64,000 nucleotides of DNA. Source: Seiridium cupressi. Its lineage: Eukaryota > Ascomycota > Sordariomycetes > Amphisphaeriales > Sporocadaceae. Location: assembly GCA_036674765.1 (NCBI GenBank), contig JARVKI010000061.1:124001-188000 (forward strand), written 5' to 3'. Made by a program: the position numbers and the translations under genes. The notes under the pieces were generated by a model. That model was not told where the DNA came from, did no database searches, and saw only the letters and a list, made by a program, of their open reading frames with translations. How positions within the stretch are numbered: the stretch's first letter is position 1; the number at the start of each line of letters is the position of its first letter. Of this stretch, positions 47,189 to 57,287 are shown in pieces.

Positions 47189-47783
47189 GATGACTAGTGT
47201 CTTCTGTGACAACTTTTAGTTATTTATTGGGTGAGGGCGCAGCATAAATTACCATACGGTTTTATTCACTCGGTCCTCGAGATGTTTCCTGTTGGTCTTT
47301 TCAGGAGGGTTAGAGAAAGTTGTAAATGTAAAGAGAATCTGGCAAGACGAGCGGAGGCCGATTTGACGAGTGCGTTCTTTTCAACACCTTCAACGCAAGG
47401 CATACTTCCGTCTCTCATATCTGCGGTGCGCCAACGCCCGTGAAAGCCTCGCGTATCCACCGAAGGCTTGCGTCGGCATTGCGATCCAGATGAATTCAGA
47501 AAACAGGCACTTGTAGATGGTAGTAGATGGCATGACTGGCTGAGCTGAGCCAAGGCGTCCTCACCTTGATGCGAGTTGCAAGTGGCTTATGGCTTTGGTA
47601 TGTCAACATCAGAATTTAGGCGTTACGCGCAATGCTGATATTGCCATGTCCAATCGTGAATAAACCAGGTGTTAAGAACTGGCAGAAATATGCATTCATG
47701 CACAGGAAAGGACCATGCATACTAGTGTAGCAAGCTCACGGCGATGATATCTGGATTCGCTTTCGTTCCTTGCATGATGTTAT
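47189..47783. other. Intergenic spacer
   Basis: Nothing recognised between the small gene and the 3' end of the MFS pseudogene. Confidence 0.45.
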
Positions 47784-49561
47784 CTATTGATTTACTCGAC
47801 TTGTCTGGATCAAGAAGCTGGCGAGCAGGAGTCCACCGAACAATACCTGTGGCAAGATTAGCTGCCGCCGTGTTAGAGTCACATATTGTTGTGGCTGCAT
47901 ACCATAGAAAGTAGAAAACAGTACCCCATTGGAAGGTTGTCCTAGCCACGAACGGCATACGCGCCCGCCATGACAGGCCCCCCTAGCACTTCGCCGAAAA
48001 CTCCAAGCACGCTCACGAAGGAGAAGAAAGTGGCATGATGCGCCTCGCCCACAAGGTATGAGCCCAGCGACTGAAGACCAACTTCTAACCCCTCACCGAA
48101 ACCGCAGATAAACAAGCCTGAAAGGTCAGCCAATCGCCAAAGACAAAGGCTCTCATTGGGCAGCATACCTGTATTTAAGGCAACCAGGCTGCGTCCACGC
48201 CAGAGAATTGTGAAACCAACCATCAGATCAACCAGGCTACCACGCACCACCACAAGATCATTCGTTGGGTTAGCAAGGCACCGTGAGAGAAGCGGGAGGA
48301 TGACACCGAGCACAACAAGCATACCAACGTAATTAAAGGTGCGGAGCCAGTACGTTTGGGAAATGTTTTTGTGAAGGATCTCGGATGCGTATTGAGAGAT
48401 GAACCCCTCACTGGAAAAGGCGATTCTCTTGCCGATGAAACATCCAAATATCGCATTGAGGCCTCTATGCTCGAAGAAAGACCACAGGCTTGAGGACCGC
48501 ATAGCCGTGAATAAAGACCCCAGCCACCGCCCGGCATCAGTAGTGGGCGATTTAGGCGAAACTAAAGATGATTGGTCGCCTTCGCGGTCTTCCCATCTGC
48601 GGGCCTCGTAAGTATTGAGGATGATATCCGATTCGGTGGCATTTTGATCAAAGTATGGTGAGCTCTCCGGCATGTAAGAAAGAACGGCGTATCTCAGGAT
48701 AAAAATCAAGACAGCCAGGCCAAAAGGAGCCCACAGCTGGTACTGCATAAGGGCCGAGCTGATCGGATATGCCAATAGCCCGGCAATGCCATCCGATGCA
48801 TGCATCAACGAGAAGAGTTGAGTTCTCGAACCATTTTCAGCGCTTAAGCACGTACGTTGGGGAGAAAGTTACCTGTTCTGCCAGGCGATAGCATCGCTGA
48901 AGCTGGTGTATAGCATAGAGAGCTCCACTCTGATGCCGCCTCCAACGAACAAGAACAAGGAGGACAGCAGAAGTAATTCCACTGGCATACCACTTCCAAA
49001 ATAACCTAAAAACAAAAATGAGATCATTGACAAGATATCATGTTAATGACTGTACTTGCCAACAAGAATAATCCAGAACAGGGCAAGAATCTGGCCCATG
49101 AGGGATAGCCTGATGATGAACCTCCTGCCTTTCGAGCTCGATATCGATCCATAGATCATAGCCATCAAAACACCTATAGAAACGATTAGAATAAATGGAT
49201 GCTCCGAGGAACCGGTTTTGTAGTTCTTGCATGGCAGTGCATCAAGCGTTGATTTATACCCAATAGTGGAAGCGACCTTGTCTTGAACAAGTGGAACCTT
49301 GCAGAGTTGTTCTTCCTCAGAGTTGACATCAATGTGCAGCCGGTTTTGACAGACGATTTGCTCAATGAGGCGGACCATGGGGAGCTCGAGAAGAGCTGAC
49401 GAGAACTGGATGCAGAACTTCAACACAAATATGCAACTGAGTAAGCTTCGGTTATAGTTGCCTCGATCGTGTTGCAGAGAGTTAATTCGTCCGGTGGGAG
49501 GGCTTCTAGGCGAATCAGAGCCTGGCCGATTATCTTCTTGAATGAAAGGTTCTTGTTCCAT
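47784..49561 (-). pseudogene. MFS transporter interrupted by a single amber codon
   Basis: Five exons on the minus strand: 49561-49060, 49005-48873, 48824-48169, 48117-47903 and 47846-47784; 523 codons. Intron 1 (49006-49059, 54 bases) uses a GC donor (GCAAGT), needed to join WIILVG to YFGSGMPVELLLLSS in frame. Introns 2-4 are 48, 51 and 56 bases with GT..AG ends. The N-terminus is polar, then helices and an extracellular loop with Cys; the MFS core shows FLFVGGGIRVELSMLYTSF, MHASDGIAGLLAYPISSAL and TGLFICGFGEGLEVGLQSL. After GPVMAGAYAVRG an in-frame TAG (47944-47942) interrupts; reading beyond it gives DNLPMGYCFLLSM, the last splice and VLFGGLLLASFLIQTSRVNQ, a normal final helix. Trp is the natural residue here, so one G-to-A change (TGG to TAG) explains it. 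Substrate unknown. Truncation would remove the last two helices. Confidence 0.75.
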
Positions 49562-50331
49562 CTTGAGTCTAAACACTCGAGAGGTTCCAAGTTGATGTGG
49601 TTTGTGTAATTTCAATTCGAAGACAACCTGCTTCAACGGCTTGATTCCCCTAGGCTTGGAGACATCAATAAAATCTAGTTCGGCCTTTGGAGACGATTGA
49701 ATGCCAATTAGGTGAGATGGATTAGCCGGGGATCACCCACCTGCTTTTTCGAAGGTGTCTCAGGGGCTCGGAGACATTCCTGTGCGACCCCGACGCGACG
49801 AGGCAATAATGGTTCGCCATAGCTGATAGCACCTCAACTGTATCGGGCCGGAGTAGAGCTCTCCTCTGACCCCCACCCATCGATCCCCGAAGATATATCG
49901 GCAGCCATGAGATATTTTTAGTATCAGGGGCTGCATAGGCATTGCCCAGCCGCACCTACGCTCTGATGATTGTGTAAGCAGGGGGGAATATACAACCCAT
50001 GGCCTCTTCATCTTCAAATCCTGTGTTGATCCTGCAAACCAGTCACGGCAAGCCCGACTACATGCGTCACTAGTTCTAGGTTAGCCGAGGGCAGTAGCGC
50101 CCATGGCCTTCGTGATCATCACCTTCGTGCTCAAAGTCTGGCATTGCGTCGGGGCGACAGCTAGTCCAGAAGTCGTCGTCACGATCCTTCAGCAAGCTAG
50201 ACCATGTATTGGATGCATCCCGGGAAGGCAAACAGTGGAGACAGACCCTGGCCCGAGGGCGTGGACGCCTTTCTTAGATCCGTATCTTGGGACACAATGG
50301 CCAGCGATTTGGATAACCTCTGTTTGCGAAT
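49562..50331. other. Divergent spacer
   Basis: Between the MFS pseudogene and the membrane protein at 50332; it should hold both promoters. A frame at 50204-50431 could supply an alternative N-terminus for the latter, but only through a 35-base intron, which is too short to trust. Confidence 0.45.
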
Positions 50332-52404
50332 ATGGACTCCGGCGGTTTACGTTCTTGTTGTAGTGCTCTTGTTGCACATAAGAGTACCAGTTTTGCCACC
50401 AGTGCCCAGTATTTTCCCGAGTCCCCGGTAAGCCTCCTTACTAGACCATCCTCTAATATCAGTGTCATGGCCTTCATGTGGATCATCCTATCGACTCAAT
50501 GGAGCTTCAGTAGTGTCCAGGCATCCCTCAATGTCATCATCTCTGGCCTTGGCACCACTGGACTATGGGCTTTCACTAGGTTCTGGTGGCAGCGAGGCAG
50601 TATTAGTGTCCTACGAGATGAGAAAGATGTACCGCTTTCCAAGATATTCACCATCTCTAGTCTTGGAGAGGTGTGGGATACTGTGGCGGTACTCCGGCGG
50701 CAGCTGTTCGCTATGAAGCACTGGAATCTTCTCGCTCAACTGGTTACGGTTGCCGGAGTCTCACTTACATGTGCTTTTGCGGGTCCGATAGCCCAATCCT
50801 CTCTGAGGGTGGGAACCACTGTCTTAAAGAAGGAGCTCCAGGTCTTCAACTCAGTCAAAGGTGGTGGGTCTCTTGGAAATCTCCTTTATGCGGATGTTCT
50901 CTGGAACACCACGGCTCAAAATTTACAGCACGCTGGGTTTCCACTCAATCAACTTCTCGAGTTTCTGCCACCCTCTGAGGTATCAACATGGACATACGTC
51001 CCGGATGAATGGGATCCTACCTGGACACTCGACTGCAACTTTACAGAGCAGACCATTGTGCAGAATATGACCGGGTCCGGCAAAGGCAACATGGACGACC
51101 CAATCAGTGCATTCCCCTCGTACAAACAGACTCATGATCAAGCCTGGCTCGACTCATCAGAGTACCGGGTTACCTCTCGATTCAACAGCTGGGCCAATTG
51201 GTCACAGGTCAATCAATTCGAGGAGGTCCTCTTTTACGTCTTGATTCAATCCGATCCACAAGTGAACAATCGCACATTGTACAACAATGAAACACTTCGC
51301 CTGTCACTTTCAGTACTTCACGCACGAAACTTCAGGGTCTTGCACGATCAGGACTTGAGTGGCGTTGGAGGGGAGGAGACATGGTTCCCAATAGGACCAG
51401 TAGAGACGGCTAGCTACTCACGAGTCGAGTGTGTAATGGCGCGCAAAGCGCATGTGATGGACGAAAACCGTATCCCATGGCCATGGACAAATGATACCAA
51501 TTCGATAATGACGAGTTACAGAACCTATTACAATAGCCCATTTGCTGCAGTCGCTGCCAAGAAAGGGACTGTGACCCCGCCTACGCCAGAGGATCTCCTT
51601 AGATTCTACCAGGTTTACATGGCGTCAGTCAATACTTTCCAGAGCTACCCATCACCCAGGATCCTTAGTGTAGAGCTACAGACCGTGGAGCTCTCTCTAG
51701 TATTTCTCGTCGCTTTGCTGACGTTATCCGGCCTAACGGCCTGGACAAGTATTCGCTATGCGTTCTTCTTAAGGCGTCACAAGGAGACATTAGAGCAAAT
51801 CTATGTCCCAGATGGAAAGATTGAATGGATGATTCATGCCGCCAAAAGCTCGGATCTCGGCGTAGACCTCGAGGCAGCGGCAAGAAGGGATGTCCGCGAG
51901 GATAGCGACCACTTCTGCAATGCTACCTTCGGTGCATTTCAACCCGATGCTTCACCCTCGAACACCCAACTACAGATTCCTCGCTTCGCCAGAGTTAAAA
52001 CCTGTCGAGGGTCGACATGCGACATGTTACCGCCTGGCAGAAGTTTCGTATCGGCGGGAAGATCTATCTCATCGTACACTTCACCGAATGAGAAGCAAAG
52101 GGAAGTGGTGCATATTGAAGCAGGCAAAACCAGTTCTGATGGCCTGGGTATTGTGTCTTCATTCCTTCGTAGCCGTGCGAGTCAACCTCCTGGCCATGAT
52201 AGCACCACACAGAAAAGTCCCTCGATCACCAGCACTGATGATAGTTCTTTCCCATTTTCGGGGAAGAGCGTCTATGATCAAGAGACCCAAGTCACGTGCC
52301 CGCTCGATGATTCGGTCAGCAATTCCCAGAAGCTGTCGAGGCCTGAAACTAAGCCTTCACAGACAGAGGCATCATGTGCTGGAAGCATGCCGAGTACCTG
52401 CTGA
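50332..52404 (+). CDS. Large fungal membrane protein with N-glycosylated ectodomain (unknown function)
   Basis: An uninterrupted frame of 690 residues from ATG 50332. The N-terminal part holds hydrophobic segments around VMAFMWIILSTQW and LNVIISGLGTTGLWAF, then a likely helix AQLVTVAGVSLTCAFAGPI. A long ectodomain (about residues 150-450) follows with many N-glycosylation sequons (NTT, NFT, NMT, NWS, NRT, NET, NDT) and a few Cys. A second strong helix lies at about 450-475 (LSLVFLVALLTLSGLTAW), then a disordered Ser/Thr/Pro-rich cytoplasmic tail. The overall design matches large uncharacterised fungal plasma-membrane proteins with two helix groups and a glycosylated loop, similar in plan to DUF3176. 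No enzyme motif. The first 40 residues are odd, so the true N-terminus is uncertain. Confidence 0.7.
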   Translation: MDSGGLRSCCSALVAHKSTSFATSAQYFPESPVSLLTRPSSNISVMAFMWIILSTQWSFSSVQASLNVIISGLGTTGLWAFTRFWWQRGSISVLRDEKDVPLSKIFTISSLGEVWDTVAVLRRQLFAMKHWNLLAQLVTVAGVSLTCAFAGPIAQSSLRVGTTVLKKELQVFNSVKGGGSLGNLLYADVLWNTTAQNLQHAGFPLNQLLEFLPPSEVSTWTYVPDEWDPTWTLDCNFTEQTIVQNMTGSGKGNMDDPISAFPSYKQTHDQAWLDSSEYRVTSRFNSWANWSQVNQFEEVLFYVLIQSDPQVNNRTLYNNETLRLSLSVLHARNFRVLHDQDLSGVGGEETWFPIGPVETASYSRVECVMARKAHVMDENRIPWPWTNDTNSIMTSYRTYYNSPFAAVAAKKGTVTPPTPEDLLRFYQVYMASVNTFQSYPSPRILSVELQTVELSLVFLVALLTLSGLTAWTSIRYAFFLRRHKETLEQIYVPDGKIEWMIHAAKSSDLGVDLEAAARRDVREDSDHFCNATFGAFQPDASPSNTQLQIPRFARVKTCRGSTCDMLPPGRSFVSAGRSISSYTSPNEKQREVVHIEAGKTSSDGLGIVSSFLRSRASQPPGHDSTTQKSPSITSTDDSSFPFSGKSVYDQETQVTCPLDDSVSNSQKLSRPETKPSQTEASCAGSMPSTC

Positions 52405-53314
52405 ACATGTGAAATCGACACCCCAACATGAAGTCATCAAGGAGTAGCGACCACGCCTTCTGCTATTGTCTAAATAGTTAAACAGCAAAAACTTTGCTTC
52501 TACCTCGACTCAAAATTGAGTTGACAGGAATAAAAAAGGTACCTTTTGGGGACTGGTATTTTGAGCTCGGAGTTATATTGGGTATAGCAATGCAAGATGA
52601 GCAGTGAGCCTTAAGTATATACGCGTATCAATCGCATTCATGATGACAACTATATGATGACGTTGGGAAAAAAAAATAGGTTTAGTCATTTCTCTAGTAT
52701 CTGGTATCCGTTCATCAAATCAATCGCGAACGCGTGCATGTGCGCGAGTCGGCATCGCATAACCACTTGGCCAGCCATCTTTCTAGTATGATGCCTTCAA
52801 CTCAGATTCATATGGACCCAATAATCGTAGGGCATAGTGTATTTAACAGCAAGGACTTGACTTGAACGAAAATTGAAGAATATAGGTATTTTCTCGAAAT
52901 AGATAGAGTTGGCTTGTAATTAACAGCCAAACATATACTTGTGAGCGTCCTTCGGCAATTATTCGCTCCAGATTCCCAAGGTATAGAAGATGTTGGGAAG
53001 TTAGGCACAACCTTAAACGTGGCGACCCACTCTCTCTTGTGGTTAACGGCCATCGGCTATACAGCGCCTACATAGTTAATTGGTGCTAGAAGATGCGCTA
53101 GACTTGGTATGTAAGATTCATTGCCTACTAGGACTTTGAACCCTTTGTCCAATGTAACGTATGACTACATATCCGCCAATTTCACAAAAGGAATCGTATC
53201 ACCGAGTATATATCTTTACTCGTGGTGGGCCGGTCCATTTCGCATCTACTTTCAGTTGCGCAACATATTCCGAGATTGAAGTTATTTTCTGGCAGTCGAC
53301 CCTACTCCACGATC
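52405..53314. other. Intergenic spacer
   Basis: No gene seen. The frame of the LanC-like gene stays open from about 53165 to its ATG without another ATG. Confidence 0.45.
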
Positions 53315-54501
53315 ATGGAGAGTCTACTTTACGTACCCCGCAGCGACAACACGCCTACTCCCCTATTAGACGCGACCGAGCTCTTGCTAGAGGCGCTCGA
53401 GACGATCTTGAGGGACTGCCCGCCGCAAAGGAGCTATGAGCCGCCGCTGAAAGGGATCTGGAATGGCCCAACTGGCATCGCGTACCTGTTCTTCCACGTC
53501 TCAGCGGCGCGCCCGGAGTTGACAATCGCCTCAAAGCCCGCCCTGCACTGGGCACAAGAGTATCTCGCGGGCACTCGAGATGCAGAAGCCATGGTGCTTG
53601 ACCCAGCGGTCAGAACTGGCGTATCCTCAGAAGCGCTGATGTACCAGGCGCTGCGGGCATCCGTGTCAAAGGATCCCGCCGACGTAAAGGAGTTCCTTGC
53701 CAAAGTCCCAGCGGTCTTGGACGGCGGGATCGCACCCGAATGGCATTCGGGAAGAGCAGGGGTGCTGTACCTCGTTCGCATGATATCTCATTGGGTGTCC
53801 GAGGGCGCTCCGCTGCTCCACGAGGCTGCGGCGATGCTGCGACAGAGCATCATGGCAGATGGCCCTGATTGGAAGTTCAATGGGAGGAGGTACATCGGGG
53901 CTGTACATGGAGACGTCGGCACCCTAACTCAGCTGGCTCTTACGTGGCCGTCCGACTCCGAGAAGCAGAAGCTGCAAGAGTGGCTGATTCGGCTGCTAGA
54001 CTGGCAAAAGGCAGATGGGAACTGGGCAATGAACGAACAATCCGACCCTCGGCCGTGGGTCCAGTTCTGTCACGGCGCAGCGGGAGTTGTCCAGAGCCTA
54101 AGATCCATACGACATGTTTTCCCAGACATTCAAAACAAGATTGACGAAGCTATCTCGAGAGGATCTGAGCTTGTATGGAAAGAAGGCTTACTCACGAAGG
54201 AGCCGAATCTATGCCACGGAGCGTTTGGGAACAGCCTGTAAGCACCATCTTTGTTGACTTTCCAAGGCATATAATCTCACATATCAACAGTGCGCTGCCC
54301 ATAGATCAGAGAAAGGACTTCCTCGCTCCCGTTACTCCAAAGAGCATCGCAGAGGCACGGAAGGCGGATCCTGCTGCATTCAAAAAGGCAAACTACGGTT
54401 TCGAGTTTGCCCTCCTTACCGGCTATTGGCCTGGTGCGGCATGGGCTTGGCTCGTCGTCGAACGGCCTGATGCTGGACTCATTGGTTATACTGATCTATA
54501 G
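53315..54501 (+). CDS. LanC-like zinc protein (eukaryotic LANCL family, fungal branch)
   Basis: Two exons, 53315-54237 and 54291-54501, intron of 53 bases; 377 residues. The alpha-toroid repeats are marked by GxxG turns: IWNGPTGIAYLFF (about 48-60), WHSGRAGVLYLV (about 143-154), AVHGDVGTLTQLA (about 196-208), FCHGAAGVVQSL (251-262) and LCHGAFGNSL (299-308). Cys252, Cys300 and His301 are the expected zinc ligands. The splice joins GNSL to ALPIDQRKDFLAP, and the last helix has GYWPGAAWAWLVVE before the end. Bacterial LanC cyclises lanthipeptides; eukaryotic LANCL proteins are glutathione-binding proteins, some adding glutathione to dehydroamino acids. Which applies here is unknown. The frame continues upstream without an ATG through a basic, hydroxylated sequence that resembles a mitochondrial presequence. 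Confidence 0.88.
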
Positions 54502-54940
54502 TGACAACTCTATAGAGGGGTTGACACAGTCCAGGCGGTGAGACCTGATTCTTCCGACGAGTTTCAGTGCGCCTTGTCATGCAAATGAAGCAAATGAATG
54601 CAGCTATCATGCAAACACACGGGGATCAAGGAGGCCCGCCAACAATGTCTCCTAACCTGATTTGTAGGGCTCTGTGCGAACCCCCTGAAGGATTCTGAGT
54701 ACTAGTTCTAATATGGCTCTGTGAAAGAAGCCGTGAACTTGAACTTCTGCCATTCTAGCGCCTTGGGTATTCGCCCATAAAATCTCTCTTTGTTGTTCAA
54801 TGTTAAAGTTCTTTCACAAGGTATCTCGAACTAGTCCTCGTCGTTCTGGAGAGTCATTACTTGGACGTTATGTGTTCGGTCAGTTTGGTTGAATGCTTGC
54901 TTGTATACTTATAATCCCATAATCTGAAATTGCAGCCATC
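54502..54940. other. Convergent spacer
   Basis: A 439-base 3'-3' spacer between the LanC-like gene and hydroxylase copy 2. Nothing recognised. Confidence 0.5.
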
Positions 54941-55981
54941 CTAGTGATAGCACGCTACTGCCCTGACCTCGATGCTCTCCCGGGGAACCTCAGGACCATC
55001 CGCGCCATTAAGACTCTCAACACCAGAGTGTGGCGAATATTTAGCTTGACCGTCAAGGACCCGAGAATCATATATCTTCAAGATATATGCCTCGTCCGCC
55101 TCCTGACGCTTGATATAATACCACTTCTGAGAATCTAATGGGAACATTTATTAATCCCAATAACGCGTTTATCATGGTCGTGCAAGTCACTCACCATCGT
55201 GATGTATGATGACTCTTGTGCCAAAAACACCCATATGAATGCTCTGGGACTTGTCCGGAAGCGAAGCGCCGTCACAGACGGCTAGAGGCTTGCTGGTGAC
55301 CGGCCCCCTAAGTGGACGCCAGATATTGATCTGCTGCACCCGCGAGAATTTCTCGAAAACGTCATCACCGGCAGCGCCTTGGCACATGCGACGGGAGTTG
55401 GATGCATCTTGGTCCACGTGAACTCCCGAAGCCGCTGGCCGAATCATGGTGCCGAATTGCAGGCCCTTGATAGCCTTCTCTTGGAAATGGTTGGTCCCGT
55501 ACGGCGTGTTCACCTCTGGGTCAGCTGAGCGGGTGACCGAGTTCCAAATGAAGACCTCGTCGGCACCTAGTTCATCCTTGATCATCCTATGCAAGCCGGG
55601 ATTAGTCATGGCAAACAGTTGACCTAGCGGAGATAATCATACTGAGCCGTCTCCTGTAAGTATCGTACATTAGCATGTGTTCGGACTAGCACGGTTTGCA
55701 TTGCACTTTACCTCTAGATAAGCGGCGTTCCAATCTGCCTGTGACTCCAGGGAACCCAGAGTCTTACTCTTGTTCTTGAGTACCGCAAAACCTCTGCTTT
55801 GTAGTTGCTCCTCTAGGGGTTTAATGTTCTCTGCGTTTTGGAGCTCTGGCTTCAGATCTTGAAGGATGACTTGATGCGTCTCCTGAGGCCACGTTGGGCC
55901 AATTGCCGGTTCCATATACCGGGCAACATCATGCCCAAGGCGTTCCGGTGGGACGGCAAAACGCAAAACACAGGCAGTCAT
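54941..55981 (-). CDS. CmcJ/AsaB-family hydroxylase/desaturase-like protein (copy 2)
   Basis: Four exons on the minus strand: 55981-55712, 55653-55643 (only 11 bases), 55586-55195 and 55134-54941, introns of 58, 56 and 60 bases; 288 residues. The 11-base exon supplies ETAQ; without it the frame runs into a stop, with it the product reads AYLEETAQMIKDELGADEVFIWNSV, as in the family. Landmarks: GFAVLKNKSKT, FGTMIRPAASGVHVDQDAS (the His-x-Asp stretch of possible metal binding), RVQQINIWRPLRGPVTSKPL, WYYIKRQEADEAYILKIYDS and PRESIEVRAVACYH. The His/Asp motif after VH suits a non-haem iron dioxygenase-like fold; the substrate is unknown. It is convergent with the LanC-like gene and on the opposite strand from copy 1, with clearly different sequence, so not a recent duplicate. 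Confidence 0.87.
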
Positions 55982-57287
55982 TTCTCTGGAGCGATCGAAA
56001 TTTGGATTAGGTTGGTTTCAGGGAGGAATAATGGCTTGCGGTATGGCGAGTATCCATGGAGGAGTTCATTCATAAGCTTGTCTACACGCACGTAGGAGAC
56101 GAGCCCCTCGGCCGAGGGGTGGGGTATTAACTAGATATTGTTTAGACCACCAATAAACCGGACGCCGTCTTACGATATCTGCGAGACTTTATTGGTGGCA
56201 CTAGTTTCTGGAACTTCTTGCTAGATGTCTTCGGGACTCGTTTCATGTGCCGACGGGATTGGGGTGGGGCCATGCTCGGCCGAGGATCTGCATACCTTTT
56301 GGGCAAAGGATCCATATATGATATATATTCTAGCTGTGCGTAAGTGAGGAAAATACTCCCCGGCCTGGAATCTCTTGGGAAATGGAGCATATCGGTTATC
56401 GTAATAAGCGCCGTTAAGTAGAGAGCCAATATGTATAAGGGAGAGAAAGAGGGGGGGGAGGAAAAAGAGAAATGTCGTAGTCGATGCTGTGTTTGCCGGA
56501 ATTAAGCCAACGTTTCAATATGTGTTGTCAAGAAAGGTTGATTTCGAAGATTTGAAAACTGCCCAAAATGCGCAGGCAGGTAAAAAGAAATCCTGTGCCC
56601 CGATCAAACAAAGTTGTTATCTCAAGCAACCAATCACTCCGACTGAAATTTTAAAGTTCCAGTTCGAAGTGACTGCCTTAGTAAATGTAACCACGGGAAC
56701 AGACTACAACATTCTGCCCGATCACGACCTCTTATATTTAAACTTCGACACGGCTTGCAAGAAGCGTTCAGCTCCTTCCCGCCTTAAGCCGGCACGTAAG
56801 CAACATCCTCTCAAAAAGAGTTCAACCGAACAGGCGCGGATATTCACCATTTTCAGCTCTCTGCTGGACCGGACTTTCCATCGGTCAAACGAGAGTTTGA
56901 CCTTTCGCATTAAGCATCTCATGGTGCAATCTAAGCATATTACTTAAACTGGGATGACCTGGTGGCCCAACGGGCCGCTCTTGCCAATAAGTCGTGGAGG
57001 GTATAACACAGCTGACACAGTATAGAGGCCGATGGCCCTTTCGGAGCGAGGGGGTATCCCATCTACACAAAGGAGTGTTGATTGAAATGAACTTGGGCTT
57101 TTATCTATGACATAAGGGCGTTGGTAACTATATCCCATAAGTTAATTTTGAGTAGCATTGGTATTAGAAACGAGCTCTAACAGTAGCCGTGCCTTGATGC
57201 GTCGCCAAAGCGTGATTCCAAGATGGACTCGGATAGGATGAAATTAGGGAGGCTCCATTCACTGTGGTATGACATTTCCTGTCCTAG
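55982..57287. other. Gene-poor spacer
   Basis: A 1.3 kb spacer. A 152-residue frame at 56489-56947 has a basic composition but no known family, and I do not call it. A G-rich purine tract lies at about 56441-56475. Confidence 0.4.

Noticed and set aside
50432..50466. 35-base intron that would join an upstream frame to the membrane protein
   Set aside because: Shorter than any other intron in the window (minimum about 48); the continuous frame is simpler.
55600..55660. Apparent frameshift in hydroxylase copy 2
   Set aside because: An 11-base exon with two ordinary introns (58 and 56 bases) restores the family sequence, so the gene is intact.
56489..56947. 152-codon plus-strand frame
   Set aside because: No domain or family and a basic composition typical of chance frames in this spacer.
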